From Chloracidobacterium sp. (lineage in GTDB: Bacteria; Acidobacteriota; Blastocatellia; Pyrinomonadales; Pyrinomonadaceae): DNA of 64,000 bases. A program made the translations under genes and the position numbers. Positions 25,412 through 33,801 of this stretch are shown here, piece by piece. Each line of letters begins with the position of its first letter. The first letter of the stretch is position 1. The stretch is from contig JADJWM010000007.1 of the NCBI GenBank assembly GCA_016716365.1, positions 186,001 to 250,000 on the forward strand, read 5' to 3'. The notes beneath the pieces are model-generated. The model searched no databases. It was not told the origin of the DNA and saw nothing but the letters and a program-made list of their open reading frames with translations.

Positions 25412-26761
25412 ATGACATTGCCCAATCGAATTGCCTTTGCCCTGATCTTCGTGCTCATCGTTGTAACGACGGTGGCGTACGGCGCGGTCCATCAGCCTGT
25501 CCTCGCTCTTTTCTACGTGCTGGTGGCGCTGATGGTCGTGATGTGGGGGCTTGACGGCTGGCGGTCGCGGATTTTCCCGATCGACCGGTCGTGGCTTCAA
25601 TTGCCGCTCTACGCGGCGGCAGTTTACGGCGTCATACAGATCATCCCGTTCGGAACTATCGCCGAGACGGCGGGAATAAGCGGAATTCCGCGAACAATAT
25701 CTCATGACCCGTTCGCCACTCAGCTCACTGCACTGCATTTCCTCGCCCTCGGTCTGTTCTTTTCGGCGACGCTGGTACTGATCGACTCGGCGTCACGCAT
25801 CCGCAAGATCGTTGTATTCATCTGCGCCTTCGGGTTTGCGTTCGCCTTCTTTGCGATCCTCCAATCGGTGCTAAGTCCCGGGAAGATCTACGGCATCTAC
25901 GAAACAAGATTTGCGGTGCCGTTCGGGTCGTTCGTCAACCGCCACAATTTCGCGGCCTATATGGAAATGACGATCGGGCTGCCGTTGGGGATGCTGTTTG
26001 CGGGAGCCGTTGTCAAAGACAAGCGGCTTCTGTATGTCACCGGCATCGCGCTGATGGGCGTTGCCCTTCTGATGAGCGGTTCACGGGGGGGGCTTGTTGC
26101 GTTTCTTGCACAGATCATCTTCCTGATCATGCTTACCACGGGTGCTAAGAGCCGTGGGCGGCTTGTGATGAAGGTCGCATTCTCATCGCTTCTGATAGCC
26201 GCGATCGTTGTCGGTTCGATCTTCATCGGAGGCGAAAATTCATTGACGCGGATCGCAGACACGGCGACGTCAAGCGATATCACGACCGACCGGGTCCATA
26301 TCTGGTCGGTAACGACCGAAGTCATTACCAATAACCTCCCGCTCGGGGCTGGGTTGGGTGCATTTGGGGTCGCCTACACGCCCTTCGATGAATACAGCGG
26401 AATGGAACGGGTCGAGCAGGCCCATAACGATTATCTGCAGGTGGCCGCCGATGCCGGGATCGTCGGAGTTGCGGTCGGCTTATTCTTCCTCTTCTGGCTA
26501 TTCCGTTACGGGCTTGCGGCGGCAAATACCGCAAACGCATATCGACGCGGCGTGGCGATAGGGGCTTTGGCCGGATGCTTCGGAGTGCTTGTCCACAGCG
26601 TTTTCGATTTTGTTTTGCATGTCACCGCGGTCTCGATCATGTTCATCACCCTTATGGGCCTGATCGTAGCGTGCAGAAGAAGTTATGAAGACGACGTCGT
26701 ACTCCCGGAATGGCAGAAGAGAAGGGTCTACGACCCGGGCATAACGCTGCCGGGCCTTTGA
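25412..26761 (+). CDS. O-antigen ligase/polymerase-family (Wzy-like) membrane protein
   Basis: Proteins of this superfamily join or polymerise oligosaccharide units on the outer side of the inner membrane. The 449-residue product has about eleven to twelve hydrophobic helices. The superfamily signature is visible as FAVPFGSFVNRHNFAAYMEM near residue 175, LLMSGSRGGLVAF near 220 and, in the large periplasmic loop, PLGAGLGAFGVAYTPF followed by VEQAHNDYLQVAADAGIVG near 330, with the conserved histidine of the ligase/polymerase fold. It is the third gene of the operon with the DegT aminotransferase and TPR protein, 33 bases after the latter. It converges on pssA with no obvious terminator between them. 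Confidence 0.88.
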   Translation: MTLPNRIAFALIFVLIVVTTVAYGAVHQPVLALFYVLVALMVVMWGLDGWRSRIFPIDRSWLQLPLYAAAVYGVIQIIPFGTIAETAGISGIPRTISHDPFATQLTALHFLALGLFFSATLVLIDSASRIRKIVVFICAFGFAFAFFAILQSVLSPGKIYGIYETRFAVPFGSFVNRHNFAAYMEMTIGLPLGMLFAGAVVKDKRLLYVTGIALMGVALLMSGSRGGLVAFLAQIIFLIMLTTGAKSRGRLVMKVAFSSLLIAAIVVGSIFIGGENSLTRIADTATSSDITTDRVHIWSVTTEVITNNLPLGAGLGAFGVAYTPFDEYSGMERVEQAHNDYLQVAADAGIVGVAVGLFFLFWLFRYGLAAANTANAYRRGVAIGALAGCFGVLVHSVFDFVLHVTAVSIMFITLMGLIVACRRSYEDDVVLPEWQKRRVYDPGITLPGL

Positions 26762-26818
26762 ATCCGACCCACCTTTTCCCGGCCGATCTCAATGGCTCGG
26801 GACCTCTAGATAAAATAG

Positions 26819-27682
26819 CTATGCTTCCACGTCGACCTTGGGGGGGCGGGCCCTTAAAAGGCTCACCGCATAGAACAGGACGCCGTGCGATACGTAGGCG
26901 GCCGAAAGGATCAAAAGAACGTACTGGGAATACAGCCAGATCAACATTCCTATTCCGGCTATCAGCAATACCAGGTAGAGATTCTGACGCCCCGTCCCTA
27001 CCGACTTCATGCTCGAATAACGCAGCGTGCTGACCATCAAAACACAAAGCGATGCGATGAGCGCAAGAATGAGAAGGCTGTAGAACCTTCCGGTGCCTTC
27101 GCCGTAGGAGCTAAGCGGCATGGGGGCGAAGTGGACGATCGACGCCAAAAGACCGGCCGACGGGGGAATCGGCAGCCCGACGAAATTCTTCTTATCGATC
27201 TTCGGCGTCCCTTCGGCAAGCACGCGGGGCCGGGTCGATTGCAGGTTGAACCTCGCCAATCGGAACGCGCCGCACATGATATACATGAACAGGAGAAAGA
27301 CGCCGAGCTGATACTGCGAGCTGTTTTCGGCAAAGACCGGAGCGATCCCCCAGCTAAAGAGAAGAGCGGTCGGGGCGATACCGAAGGTCAGGACATCCGC
27401 AAGCGAATCGAACTGGACGCCGATCTCGGTGGCTGTCTTCGTCATCCGAGCCACCCGGCCGTCAAGCGTGTCAAAAAGGATGGCTAGGCCGATCGCCACG
27501 GCCGCGTAGTTAAAATAGCTCGACGCCCCGGCCGGATCGGTGGCGACGATCTGAAAACCGCGGATCGAGTAGATCACCGCCAGAAAGCCCATTCCGACAT
27601 TTGCCGCGGTAAACGCCGTCGGTATCGCGTAAAGGCCTTTCTTTAGACCCTTATGGACCGGCTTTGTTTCTTCGTCGCTCAT
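26819..27682 (-). CDS. pssA: CDP-diacylglycerol--serine O-phosphatidyltransferase
   Basis: The enzyme makes phosphatidylserine from CDP-diacylglycerol and serine, the first committed step to phosphatidylethanolamine. The 287-residue product has six to eight membrane helices and the complete CDP-alcohol phosphotransferase motif D-G-x2-A-R-x8-G-x3-D-x3-D near residue 75 (DTLDGRVARMTK, then TEIGVQFDSLAD). I chose the ATG at 27682 (MSDEETKPVHKGLKKGLYAIP); an AAGGG lies about ten bases upstream. An ATG at 27700 would add six residues. Its gene lies 103 bases downstream of psd on the same strand, so the two successive pathway steps are probably co-transcribed. Confidence 0.93.
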   Translation of the reverse strand: MSDEETKPVHKGLKKGLYAIPTAFTAANVGMGFLAVIYSIRGFQIVATDPAGASSYFNYAAVAIGLAILFDTLDGRVARMTKTATEIGVQFDSLADVLTFGIAPTALLFSWGIAPVFAENSSQYQLGVFLLFMYIMCGAFRLARFNLQSTRPRVLAEGTPKIDKKNFVGLPIPPSAGLLASIVHFAPMPLSSYGEGTGRFYSLLILALIASLCVLMVSTLRYSSMKSVGTGRQNLYLVLLIAGIGMLIWLYSQYVLLILSAAYVSHGVLFYAVSLLRARPPKVDVEA

Positions 27683-27785
27683 AGAAATAAGCCCTTGCAT
27701 TTATCACGGAGCCTGACGGGGGTTGGGCGTTCTGAAAAAGACCCGCCTCGCGTCCGGAATGCAACCCGATCATCGGCTTCCGCGA

Positions 27786-28388
27786 TCATTCGGGCAACCG
27801 GGCTATGATCGTCTCGCCGCCGGTGACACGGTCGCCAACCTCGACCGTGACCGTCGTGCCGGCCGGAAGTTTGACGTCGGTTCGAGAGCCGAACTTGATC
27901 AAACCGAACCTCTCACCACGTTCTACATCGTCACCCTGCTTTTTCCAGCAAACTATGCGCCGGGCAAGGATCCCGGCAATTTGGGTGCAGATCACGGTTA
28001 TTTGGCCATCTTGGATGGTAATAGAATTCCGCTCGTTCGTAAAACTTGCCTCATTGCTGGTGGCCGGCCCTTTTCGGCCCTTAACGTATTCGACCGAGGT
28101 GATCCGGCCCGAGATCGGAGCCCGATTTATATGCACGTCAAGCGGTGAGAGGAACACGCTGATGGTCGGCCCGCCGTCGTTCCGGTCGATCCGCGTAACA
28201 CGCCCGTCGGCCGCTGCGACGACGATGCCGGCTTCTTCGGGAACGTTTCTATAAGGATCACGGAAAAAGAAGGCCATGAAGCCAGCAAGGAGGGCGAGTA
28301 TCGCCGCGGCCCACCAGATGCCGAGATATGCAAGCAGCATTGCCGCGATCATCGGCGTAATAACGAACGGGAAGCCTTCTTTGGCCAT
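27786..28388 (-). CDS. psd: Phosphatidylserine decarboxylase, short form
   Basis: The enzyme converts phosphatidylserine to phosphatidylethanolamine with a pyruvoyl group formed by self-cleavage. The 200-residue product is of the short bacterial type: two membrane helices near the N-terminus (FPFVITPMIAAMLLAYLGIW, then a second), FFRDPYRNVP near 50, and VFLSPLDVHINRAPISG near 90 with the substrate-site histidine. The self-cleavage site is in FGSRTDVKLP near 169, between Gly and Ser. I chose the ATG at 28388 (MAKEGFPFVITP) as the family start; a longer frame from 28421 adds unrelated residues. pssA follows on the same strand. Confidence 0.94.
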   Translation of the reverse strand: MAKEGFPFVITPMIAAMLLAYLGIWWAAAILALLAGFMAFFFRDPYRNVPEEAGIVVAAADGRVTRIDRNDGGPTISVFLSPLDVHINRAPISGRITSVEYVKGRKGPATSNEASFTNERNSITIQDGQITVICTQIAGILARRIVCWKKQGDDVERGERFGLIKFGSRTDVKLPAGTTVTVEVGDRVTGGETIIARLPE

Positions 28389-28544
28389 AACAAGCTGAAC
28401 GCCGCCTTGACGGCGGACCATACACCCAAAAGATTCTTTCCGGAGATTTCAGGGTCGCAAAAGCAACGGTGCCGGCTCGGTCCCTTGAGACTCGCAGGTA
28501 ACTTTGTACTTGAGTTTACTTGATTTAGCCGCGTTCCCGAAAAG

Positions 28545-28577
28545 AAAAAAGGCCCGGCGTCGCTTATCGCCGGGCTT
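28545..28577 (-). terminator. Intrinsic terminator after the small membrane protein gene
   Basis: On the minus strand an eight-pair stem GCCCGGCG/CGCCGGGC with an eight-base loop is followed by six T, 23 bases past the stop codon at 28600. Confidence 0.9.
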
Positions 28578-28599
28578 AAAGGAGGATTGCGAAGAGTTA

Positions 28600-28809
28600 T
28601 TAACTACGCACCGGGTTATCTTTTGCGTAGCTGTAGGCACACCACGCTGAGATCAAATGTACGACCCAGCCGAGAAGCCCCGCGGATCCTATCCACGAAA
28701 CCCCTGTTAAAACCAACCAAATAATTCCGATGATTATTCTGCCGTTGTAAATCTGTCCAACGCCCGGAACCAAGAGACTCAAAATTCCGGCAACCAGTGG
28801 TTCACGCAT
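28600..28809 (-). CDS. Small two-helix membrane protein (TM2-like)
   Basis: The function is unknown. The 69-residue product opens MREPLVAGILSLLVPGVGQIYNG, which matches the start of TM2-domain proteins: a first helix with the turn PGxGQIYNG, a basic or polar break, and a second helix (IIIGIIWLVLTGVSWIGSA). A short third hydrophobic stretch follows (WVVHLISAWCAYSY). A GGAGG lies 13 bases before the ATG, and a strong terminator follows the stop, so it forms its own transcription unit. It is short, but these signals together support a real gene. Confidence 0.75.
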   Translation of the reverse strand: MREPLVAGILSLLVPGVGQIYNGRIIIGIIWLVLTGVSWIGSAGLLGWVVHLISAWCAYSYAKDNPVRS

Positions 28810-28909
28810 TGTTCCAATCTACCTCCGCAAGTTAATAACGAATTACTTTCGGATTTGTTGCAAAAGTTTTTGGACAAAGGCTCGATCACGGGCAATTAGC
28901 CGGCGGCCG

Positions 28910-29710
28910 TCAGTGTGCCAGAAATTCGTGGACAAGGGAGTGGATGCCGAAGAAGAGGGCGACGCCGGCAAAGACGCTCAAGGAAACAAGCGGCTTTTTC
29001 CCGCCGTGATGATTTACCTCCGGGATCAGGTCGCTGGCTGCAACATACAAAGTTACACCGCACGCCAGCGGAAGTGCATATGCCACTGAAAAGCCAATAT
29101 TAGTACCGATAAAATAAAAAGCGAGCACGCCAAACAGGGTCGCCGATCCGATCAGGGCCGTCGCGATCAGCACCTCTCGTCGGCCCTTTCCCGCGGCCAG
29201 CATCATCGAACCGATGGTAAAACCTTCAGGGAACTTATGAAGCAGGACGGCCACGAACACGAGGAAACCGATCCTGACGTCGATCAAAGACGAGGCGGCG
29301 ATCGAAACCCCGTCAAAAAAGGTGTGCATCAACAGGCCGCCGACCCCGGAATAAGCTGAACGTGAAGAGATCACCTTCTCCTCGTCAAGTTCTTCGCCCA
29401 AATGAAAGTGCGGGGCTATCGTGTGCTCGAAGAACTGGGTCAGAAGGTAGCCGCAGAGAACCAGTAGCATCGGAACAAAAAGGGTCTCGTTAGCTGATGG
29501 GAACGAGCGCTGCCAAAGCGAGATGGTCTTCGGGATGATCTCCAAAAACGTCACGGCCAGCATGAAGCCGGCCCCGAGCGCAAGAAGATACTTCAGCGAA
29601 GAACGATAATTTGTCCGAAATCGTGTCGGAAACAGGATCGCGCCGCCAAGGACGTTGCCAAGGCCCGCTATCAGCCCGAAAGCCAGTAATTGCAGGAAAA
29701 CCGAGTCCAT
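28910..29710 (-). CDS. ZIP-family metal transporter
   Basis: ZIP proteins import zinc, iron or other divalent metals into the cytoplasm. The 266-residue product has eight predicted helices. The fourth and fifth helices contain the metal-site signatures HTFFDGVSIAASSL (near residue 128) and HKFPEGFTIGSMML (near 158), the binuclear metal centre of the family. The histidine-containing loop HTIAPHFHLGEELDEEKV lies between the third and fourth helices, as in many ZIPs. The metal cannot be predicted. It is divergent from the division cluster, with about 420 bases between the two starts. Confidence 0.93.
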   Translation of the reverse strand: MDSVFLQLLAFGLIAGLGNVLGGAILFPTRFRTNYRSSLKYLLALGAGFMLAVTFLEIIPKTISLWQRSFPSANETLFVPMLLVLCGYLLTQFFEHTIAPHFHLGEELDEEKVISSRSAYSGVGGLLMHTFFDGVSIAASSLIDVRIGFLVFVAVLLHKFPEGFTIGSMMLAAGKGRREVLIATALIGSATLFGVLAFYFIGTNIGFSVAYALPLACGVTLYVAASDLIPEVNHHGGKKPLVSLSVFAGVALFFGIHSLVHEFLAH

Positions 29711-29842
29711 TTATTTTGCAAAGTCAAGACTTTACCGCAATTTACGACGAAACAAAAACTGAAAATCCGAATGACTTTCCGAGCTAATTAAGCACGAGAG
29801 GATTTAAACGTGTGATTAATTCTAAAAACCCCGAAATTACCC

Positions 29843-29872
29843 TTGACAAGATTTTTGGGTTAGGCGTAATAT
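29843..29872 (+). promoter_or_regulatory. Promoter upstream of the division and cell wall cluster
   Basis: TTGACA, 18 bases, TAATAT. This is the best sigma-70-type match at the head of the cluster. It would give a leader of about 250 bases before rsmH. Confidence 0.65.
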
Positions 29873-29934
29873 GGCTTTTAGCAAAAAGAAACGCTTCAAT
29901 AACGGGCTGGAGCGAGGAGTTTGAAAGTTTTGAA

Positions 29935-29957
29935 AGCGCTTAAACGAATTAAGCGCT
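29935..29957. repeat. Perfect inverted repeat in the rsmH leader
   Basis: Nine-base arms AGCGCTTAA/TTAAGCGCT with a five-base centre. There is no T-tract, so it is not an intrinsic terminator; it may be an operator or a leader RNA hairpin. The rest of the 29711-30132 gap shows no gene and no mraZ. Confidence 0.7.
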
Positions 29958-30132
29958 TCCCGCATTAGAAAAAGCTCTTGAATTCGAAGAAATGACGATC
30001 CCTAACGCTCACAAGGGTGTTCGGAGTTGGTTTCCTTCGGATCGAATCCGTAAAAGAAATCCTGACTTACCCAGAAACGGATGAAAAGGCCGATAGGTGA
30101 AGTGTGTCAAAAACGGCCCTGATCTTTGATAG

Positions 30133-31104
30133 ATGACGGAAGGTGCTTTCGAAAACCTGCATTCGACCGTGCTTTTGGAGGAAACGGTCCACGCACTGGC
30201 TGTGCGGCCGGGCGGCATTTATGTAGATGCGACGCTGGGGCTCGGCGGCCACACCGAAGGGATCCTCGAAGCGGCCGAAGGAACGCAGGTGGTCGGGATC
30301 GACCAGGACCCTGCGGCCATCTCCTTGGCGAGCAAACGGTTGAAGAAGTGGAAAAGCCGATTCAAGCCGGTGAAAGGAAACTTCGCCGATATCCGGCAGA
30401 TCGCCGCCGGCCAGGGTTACCCGGAAGTGGACGGGATCGTTGCCGACCTCGGCGTTTCGTCGATCCAGTTGGACACCGTGGAGAGAGGTTTCAGTTTCCG
30501 GGCCGACGCCCCGCTCGACATGAGAATGGATCCTGCTCCAGGTTCCAAGACCGCGGCCGACCTGCTCGAAACCTCAACAGAAGTGGAGATCGCGGACATT
30601 ATATATAAGTTCGGCGAGGAAAGGGCGTCGCGAAAGATCGCACGGTGGATAGTCGAGGCAAGGGAAAAAGGCAGTCCGATCAGGACGACGAAACAACTTG
30701 CCGACTTGACGGAAAGGGCACTCGGGCGGAAACGCGGGGACAGGATCCACCCCGCCACGCGGACCTTTCAGGCCCTGCGAATCGCGGTCAACGATGAACT
30801 GGGAAAGATCGAAAGCTTCCTCATCGACGCAGTTGATATTTTGAAAACGGACGGCAGGCTCGCGGTCATTACATTCCATTCCCTCGAAGACCGCATCGTA
30901 AAGCATGCTTTCCGGAAACTAACGGGCAAATGCACCTGCCCGCCCCGAATACCGGCGTGTATCTGCGGGGCAAAAAAAGTTATCGAGCTCGTGAATCGCA
31001 AACCGATCGTACCGGGCGAAGACGAGCAGAAAAAGAATCCAAGATCCCGAAGCGCAAAGCTGAGGGTCGTACAGCGGATAGCCGATCAATCGCAAACCCC
31101 ATAG
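30133..31104 (+). CDS. rsmH: 16S rRNA (cytosine-1402-N4)-methyltransferase
   Basis: RsmH (MraW) methylates N4 of C1402 in 16S rRNA using S-adenosylmethionine. It is often the first or second gene of the division and cell wall cluster. The 323-residue product starts MTEGAFENLHSTVLLEETVHAL and has the cofactor motif YVDATLGLGGHTEGILEA near residue 33, then VVGIDQDPAAI. Family blocks are VADLGVSSIQLDTVERGFSF near 108, LDMRMDP, and near the end the block with AVITFHSLEDRIVKHAFRK. A cysteine-rich stretch CTCPPRIPACICG near 265 is common in this family. No strong Shine-Dalgarno is seen. mraZ, usually just upstream, is absent. Confidence 0.95.
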   Translation: MTEGAFENLHSTVLLEETVHALAVRPGGIYVDATLGLGGHTEGILEAAEGTQVVGIDQDPAAISLASKRLKKWKSRFKPVKGNFADIRQIAAGQGYPEVDGIVADLGVSSIQLDTVERGFSFRADAPLDMRMDPAPGSKTAADLLETSTEVEIADIIYKFGEERASRKIARWIVEAREKGSPIRTTKQLADLTERALGRKRGDRIHPATRTFQALRIAVNDELGKIESFLIDAVDILKTDGRLAVITFHSLEDRIVKHAFRKLTGKCTCPPRIPACICGAKKVIELVNRKPIVPGEDEQKKNPRSRSAKLRVVQRIADQSQTP

Positions 31105-31116
31105 GAATCCAACAGT

Positions 31117-31683
31117 ATGAGAAACAAAACCGCTCGAAGCGCCCGCCCAAAAGATCTCTCGACCCGGGAGATCGGAACCCTGCCGTGGAGCTATCTGGTT
31201 GTCATCGCGATCTGCGGCTGCATCGTTGCAGCCGGCTTTCTCCTCGCTGCCCGACAACACTTTGTGTCGATGGATCTTGGAATGAAAAATTCGAAGCTGA
31301 GAAAACAGCTCGAGGACCTGGAAGCAGAAAAGCGGCGATTAACGCTTGCAAAGGAGATCGCCTTCTCGCCGGTGGAACTGACCCGGACCGCACGATCGCT
31401 CGGTTTTGTGGAGTCGGCGCTCGAAACACAGGTACCCCCGGCCGATCTCGCGTCGGCTCCGTCCTCGAGCACGGCACCTGCAGGCCCGGTGATCAAGACG
31501 GGCCCTGAGCCCTCAGTGCCGCGGCCGGTCATTACGAGGACCGCGTATCAACGGCCCGCGCATGCCCCGGAAAAGGCGGACGCGACTTCAGCCCGGCCAA
31601 GCAGCAAACCGCCAACGGCGATATCTAAAGCAGTCACCGAGCCGACACGCGAACGCATAGTAACCAAACCAGCCAAGAAATAA
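31117..31683 (+). CDS. ftsL: FtsL-like cell division protein
   Basis: FtsL is a small bitopic protein that, with FtsB and FtsQ, links early division proteins to the FtsW-FtsI synthase. The 188-residue product has a basic N-terminal tail, one membrane helix (about residues 25-47, SYLVVIAICGCIVAAGFLLA) and a short coiled coil just after it (MKNSKLRKQLEDLEAEKRRL, about 55-75). The block FSPVELTRTARSLGF then matches the post-coil pattern of FtsL. An unusual proline/serine/threonine-rich tail of about 90 residues follows. Sequence conservation in FtsL is weak, so the call rests on architecture and its place between rsmH and ftsI. Confidence 0.75.
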   Translation: MRNKTARSARPKDLSTREIGTLPWSYLVVIAICGCIVAAGFLLAARQHFVSMDLGMKNSKLRKQLEDLEAEKRRLTLAKEIAFSPVELTRTARSLGFVESALETQVPPADLASAPSSSTAPAGPVIKTGPEPSVPRPVITRTAYQRPAHAPEKADATSARPSSKPPTAISKAVTEPTRERIVTKPAKK

Positions 31684-31692
31684 ATTCCGCGC

Positions 31693-33801
31693 ATGTCAAA
31701 GCGAGCAAGACGTGTAAAAAAGAACAACCCGGGCCAGACGGCATTCACGCGTTTTATGCTGGTCGTAGCGTTGCTCGTCGTTTGGATGGGCGGGATCAGC
31801 GCACGCCTTGTTCACCTGCAGGTCACCAAACACGAGTGGCTCCGCGAGCGGGCCGCCGGCCAGCGATTTGATGTAAGACAGAGCAAATTGCCCCGTGGCA
31901 CGATCTACGACCGGAACGGGCGGGCCCTTGCGATCAGCGTGAGGGTGAAGACGCTGTTTGCGGATCCGATGGAGATCGAAGATATAGCCGGGGCCGCGAA
32001 GGCGATCGCACGGGCGACGGGCGGAAAAGAGAAGGAACTCAACGCGCTGCTGACTGACGCCAAGGCCGACGAACGCCGGTTCGTGCCGATCGCAAAGGGA
32101 ATGGACGAGGCGGCGGTCGATCGCATCAACCGTTCGCTTGACGACCCCTCGGTGCGCAAGTCGGACGAGCCCAACTTCACGGGACTCCATTGGCGTGAAG
32201 AGCAAAAGCGGGAATATCCGAACGGATCCCTGGCAGCTCACGTGATCGGTTTCAGCAATTCGGAAGGAACCGGGCAGGCCGGGATCGAGCAGTCGCAGAA
32301 TGACGTTCTCTACGGCGCCGTGATCAAAAAGATTCAGGAACGCGACCGGCTGGGCAGGGTCTATGACGAAACTGTCTCTGAAAAGGAACCGCCGATGGAC
32401 GTTGCTCTCACGATAAGTGCGACGATCCAGTACATGGTCGAGCAGGCACTTGAAAAAGCGGTCAAGCAGTCGCACGCAAAGGCAGGGACCGCGATAGTGA
32501 TCGACAACAGGACCGGAGAGGTCCTTGCACTGGCAAACAATCCAACATTCGATCCAAACAAGCTGAACGAGATAACGAGCGAAAACCTTTCGAACGCCGC
32601 CGTGCAGCAGGTGATATCACCGGGATCTGTCTTCAAGCTGATCACGTACGGTTCGGCACTTGAGCGCCGGATGATCTCGCCCGAGGCCGAGATCGACAGC
32701 GGGAACGGCACGATCGAAGTGGCAAAGCACCGTTTCCGGGATTCGACGTCGATAGGACGGGTGAGTTATACGAAAGCCTTCGCACATTCGAGCAACGTTT
32801 GCGCGATCAAGACGGGGATGCGTGTCGGGCGGGAAGGATTTTATCGATCGGTGCTTGATTTCGGCTTTGGAAAACGAACCGGCATTGAATTGCCGGCCGA
32901 GACCAACGGCATCGTCCGTCATCCGGACCGTTGGTTCGGCGACTCACTCGCGTCGATGTCCATCGGATATGAGATCGGCGTAACGCCGCTTCAAATGGCC
33001 GCGGCATTCGCGACGATCGCGAACGACGGTGTCTATATCCAGCCGCATATCTTAAAAGAGGTGCGTTTGCCGGGCTCCGCTCTCCAGAGGACCTCTCAGC
33101 CTGAAAAAAGACGCGTCGTTAGCGTCGAGACAGCCAGGGCGTTGAGGTTAATGATGAGAGAAGTTGTTCTCTCAGGGACAGGCAAACGGGCCCAGTTGAA
33201 CGGGTATACATCGGCGGGGAAGACCGGTACAGCCTGGAAGTTTGACGAAGAGACAAAGCGGGTCAACTCGGCGAAATATGTTTCATCATTCATCGGGATG
33301 GCACCGGCCGAAGATCCTGCGGTCACGATCGCTGTTATCATCGATGAGCCGAAGACCGGCGGACGCGGCGGCGGTGCAGCCGCTGGGCCGGTCTTTCGCG
33401 AGATCGCCGAAATGGTATTGCCCGAACTGAATATCCGGCCGGATTCCGGAGAGGTTCCGGCCGACGAACGGCAAGACGAGGACGGTCTGGACCTGCTCCC
33501 GCAGATCGTGCCGGCCGTTGATAACTTCGCAGCCGCCCTTACGAACGTCCCGGTCAGCCATTTGAGTGATCAGCCGTTGGACAGCGAGAAAAAGGCCGTG
33601 AAAGCGGAGGCCGAGGCGGAAAAGAGAATATCACCGGTCAAGAGCAGGCCGCCAGAGAAAGACCCGGCCGTCGAAAAAACTGCAAAGACCACGCCTCCGG
33701 CCGCAAAACCGCGTCCGCGAGAGGACGAAAAGCCCCGGACAGCATCCCGGGCACCCGCAAAGAAGAAAGAACCTGCGGAGGGAAAGAAGAAACGGAATTG
33801 A
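31693..33801 (+). CDS. ftsI: Septal peptidoglycan transpeptidase (class B PBP, FtsI/PBP3)
   Basis: FtsI cross-links septal peptidoglycan together with FtsW. The 702-residue product has a short cytoplasmic tail, one membrane helix (about 20-38), the pedestal domain starting RGTIYDRNGRALA near 73, and the penicillin-binding domain. Catalytic motifs are SVFK near 311 (nucleophile serine), SSN near 366 and KTGT near 510. There is no PASTA domain. Beyond about residue 590 comes an unusual tail of about 110 residues rich in Lys, Glu, Pro and Ala (EKKAVKAEAEAEKR, then PPEKDPAVEKTAK), probably disordered and periplasmic. Its last codons overlap the TTG start of murF. Confidence 0.95.
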   Translation: MSKRARRVKKNNPGQTAFTRFMLVVALLVVWMGGISARLVHLQVTKHEWLRERAAGQRFDVRQSKLPRGTIYDRNGRALAISVRVKTLFADPMEIEDIAGAAKAIARATGGKEKELNALLTDAKADERRFVPIAKGMDEAAVDRINRSLDDPSVRKSDEPNFTGLHWREEQKREYPNGSLAAHVIGFSNSEGTGQAGIEQSQNDVLYGAVIKKIQERDRLGRVYDETVSEKEPPMDVALTISATIQYMVEQALEKAVKQSHAKAGTAIVIDNRTGEVLALANNPTFDPNKLNEITSENLSNAAVQQVISPGSVFKLITYGSALERRMISPEAEIDSGNGTIEVAKHRFRDSTSIGRVSYTKAFAHSSNVCAIKTGMRVGREGFYRSVLDFGFGKRTGIELPAETNGIVRHPDRWFGDSLASMSIGYEIGVTPLQMAAAFATIANDGVYIQPHILKEVRLPGSALQRTSQPEKRRVVSVETARALRLMMREVVLSGTGKRAQLNGYTSAGKTGTAWKFDEETKRVNSAKYVSSFIGMAPAEDPAVTIAVIIDEPKTGGRGGGAAAGPVFREIAEMVLPELNIRPDSGEVPADERQDEDGLDLLPQIVPAVDNFAAALTNVPVSHLSDQPLDSEKKAVKAEAEAEKRISPVKSRPPEKDPAVEKTAKTTPPAAKPRPREDEKPRTASRAPAKKKEPAEGKKKRN

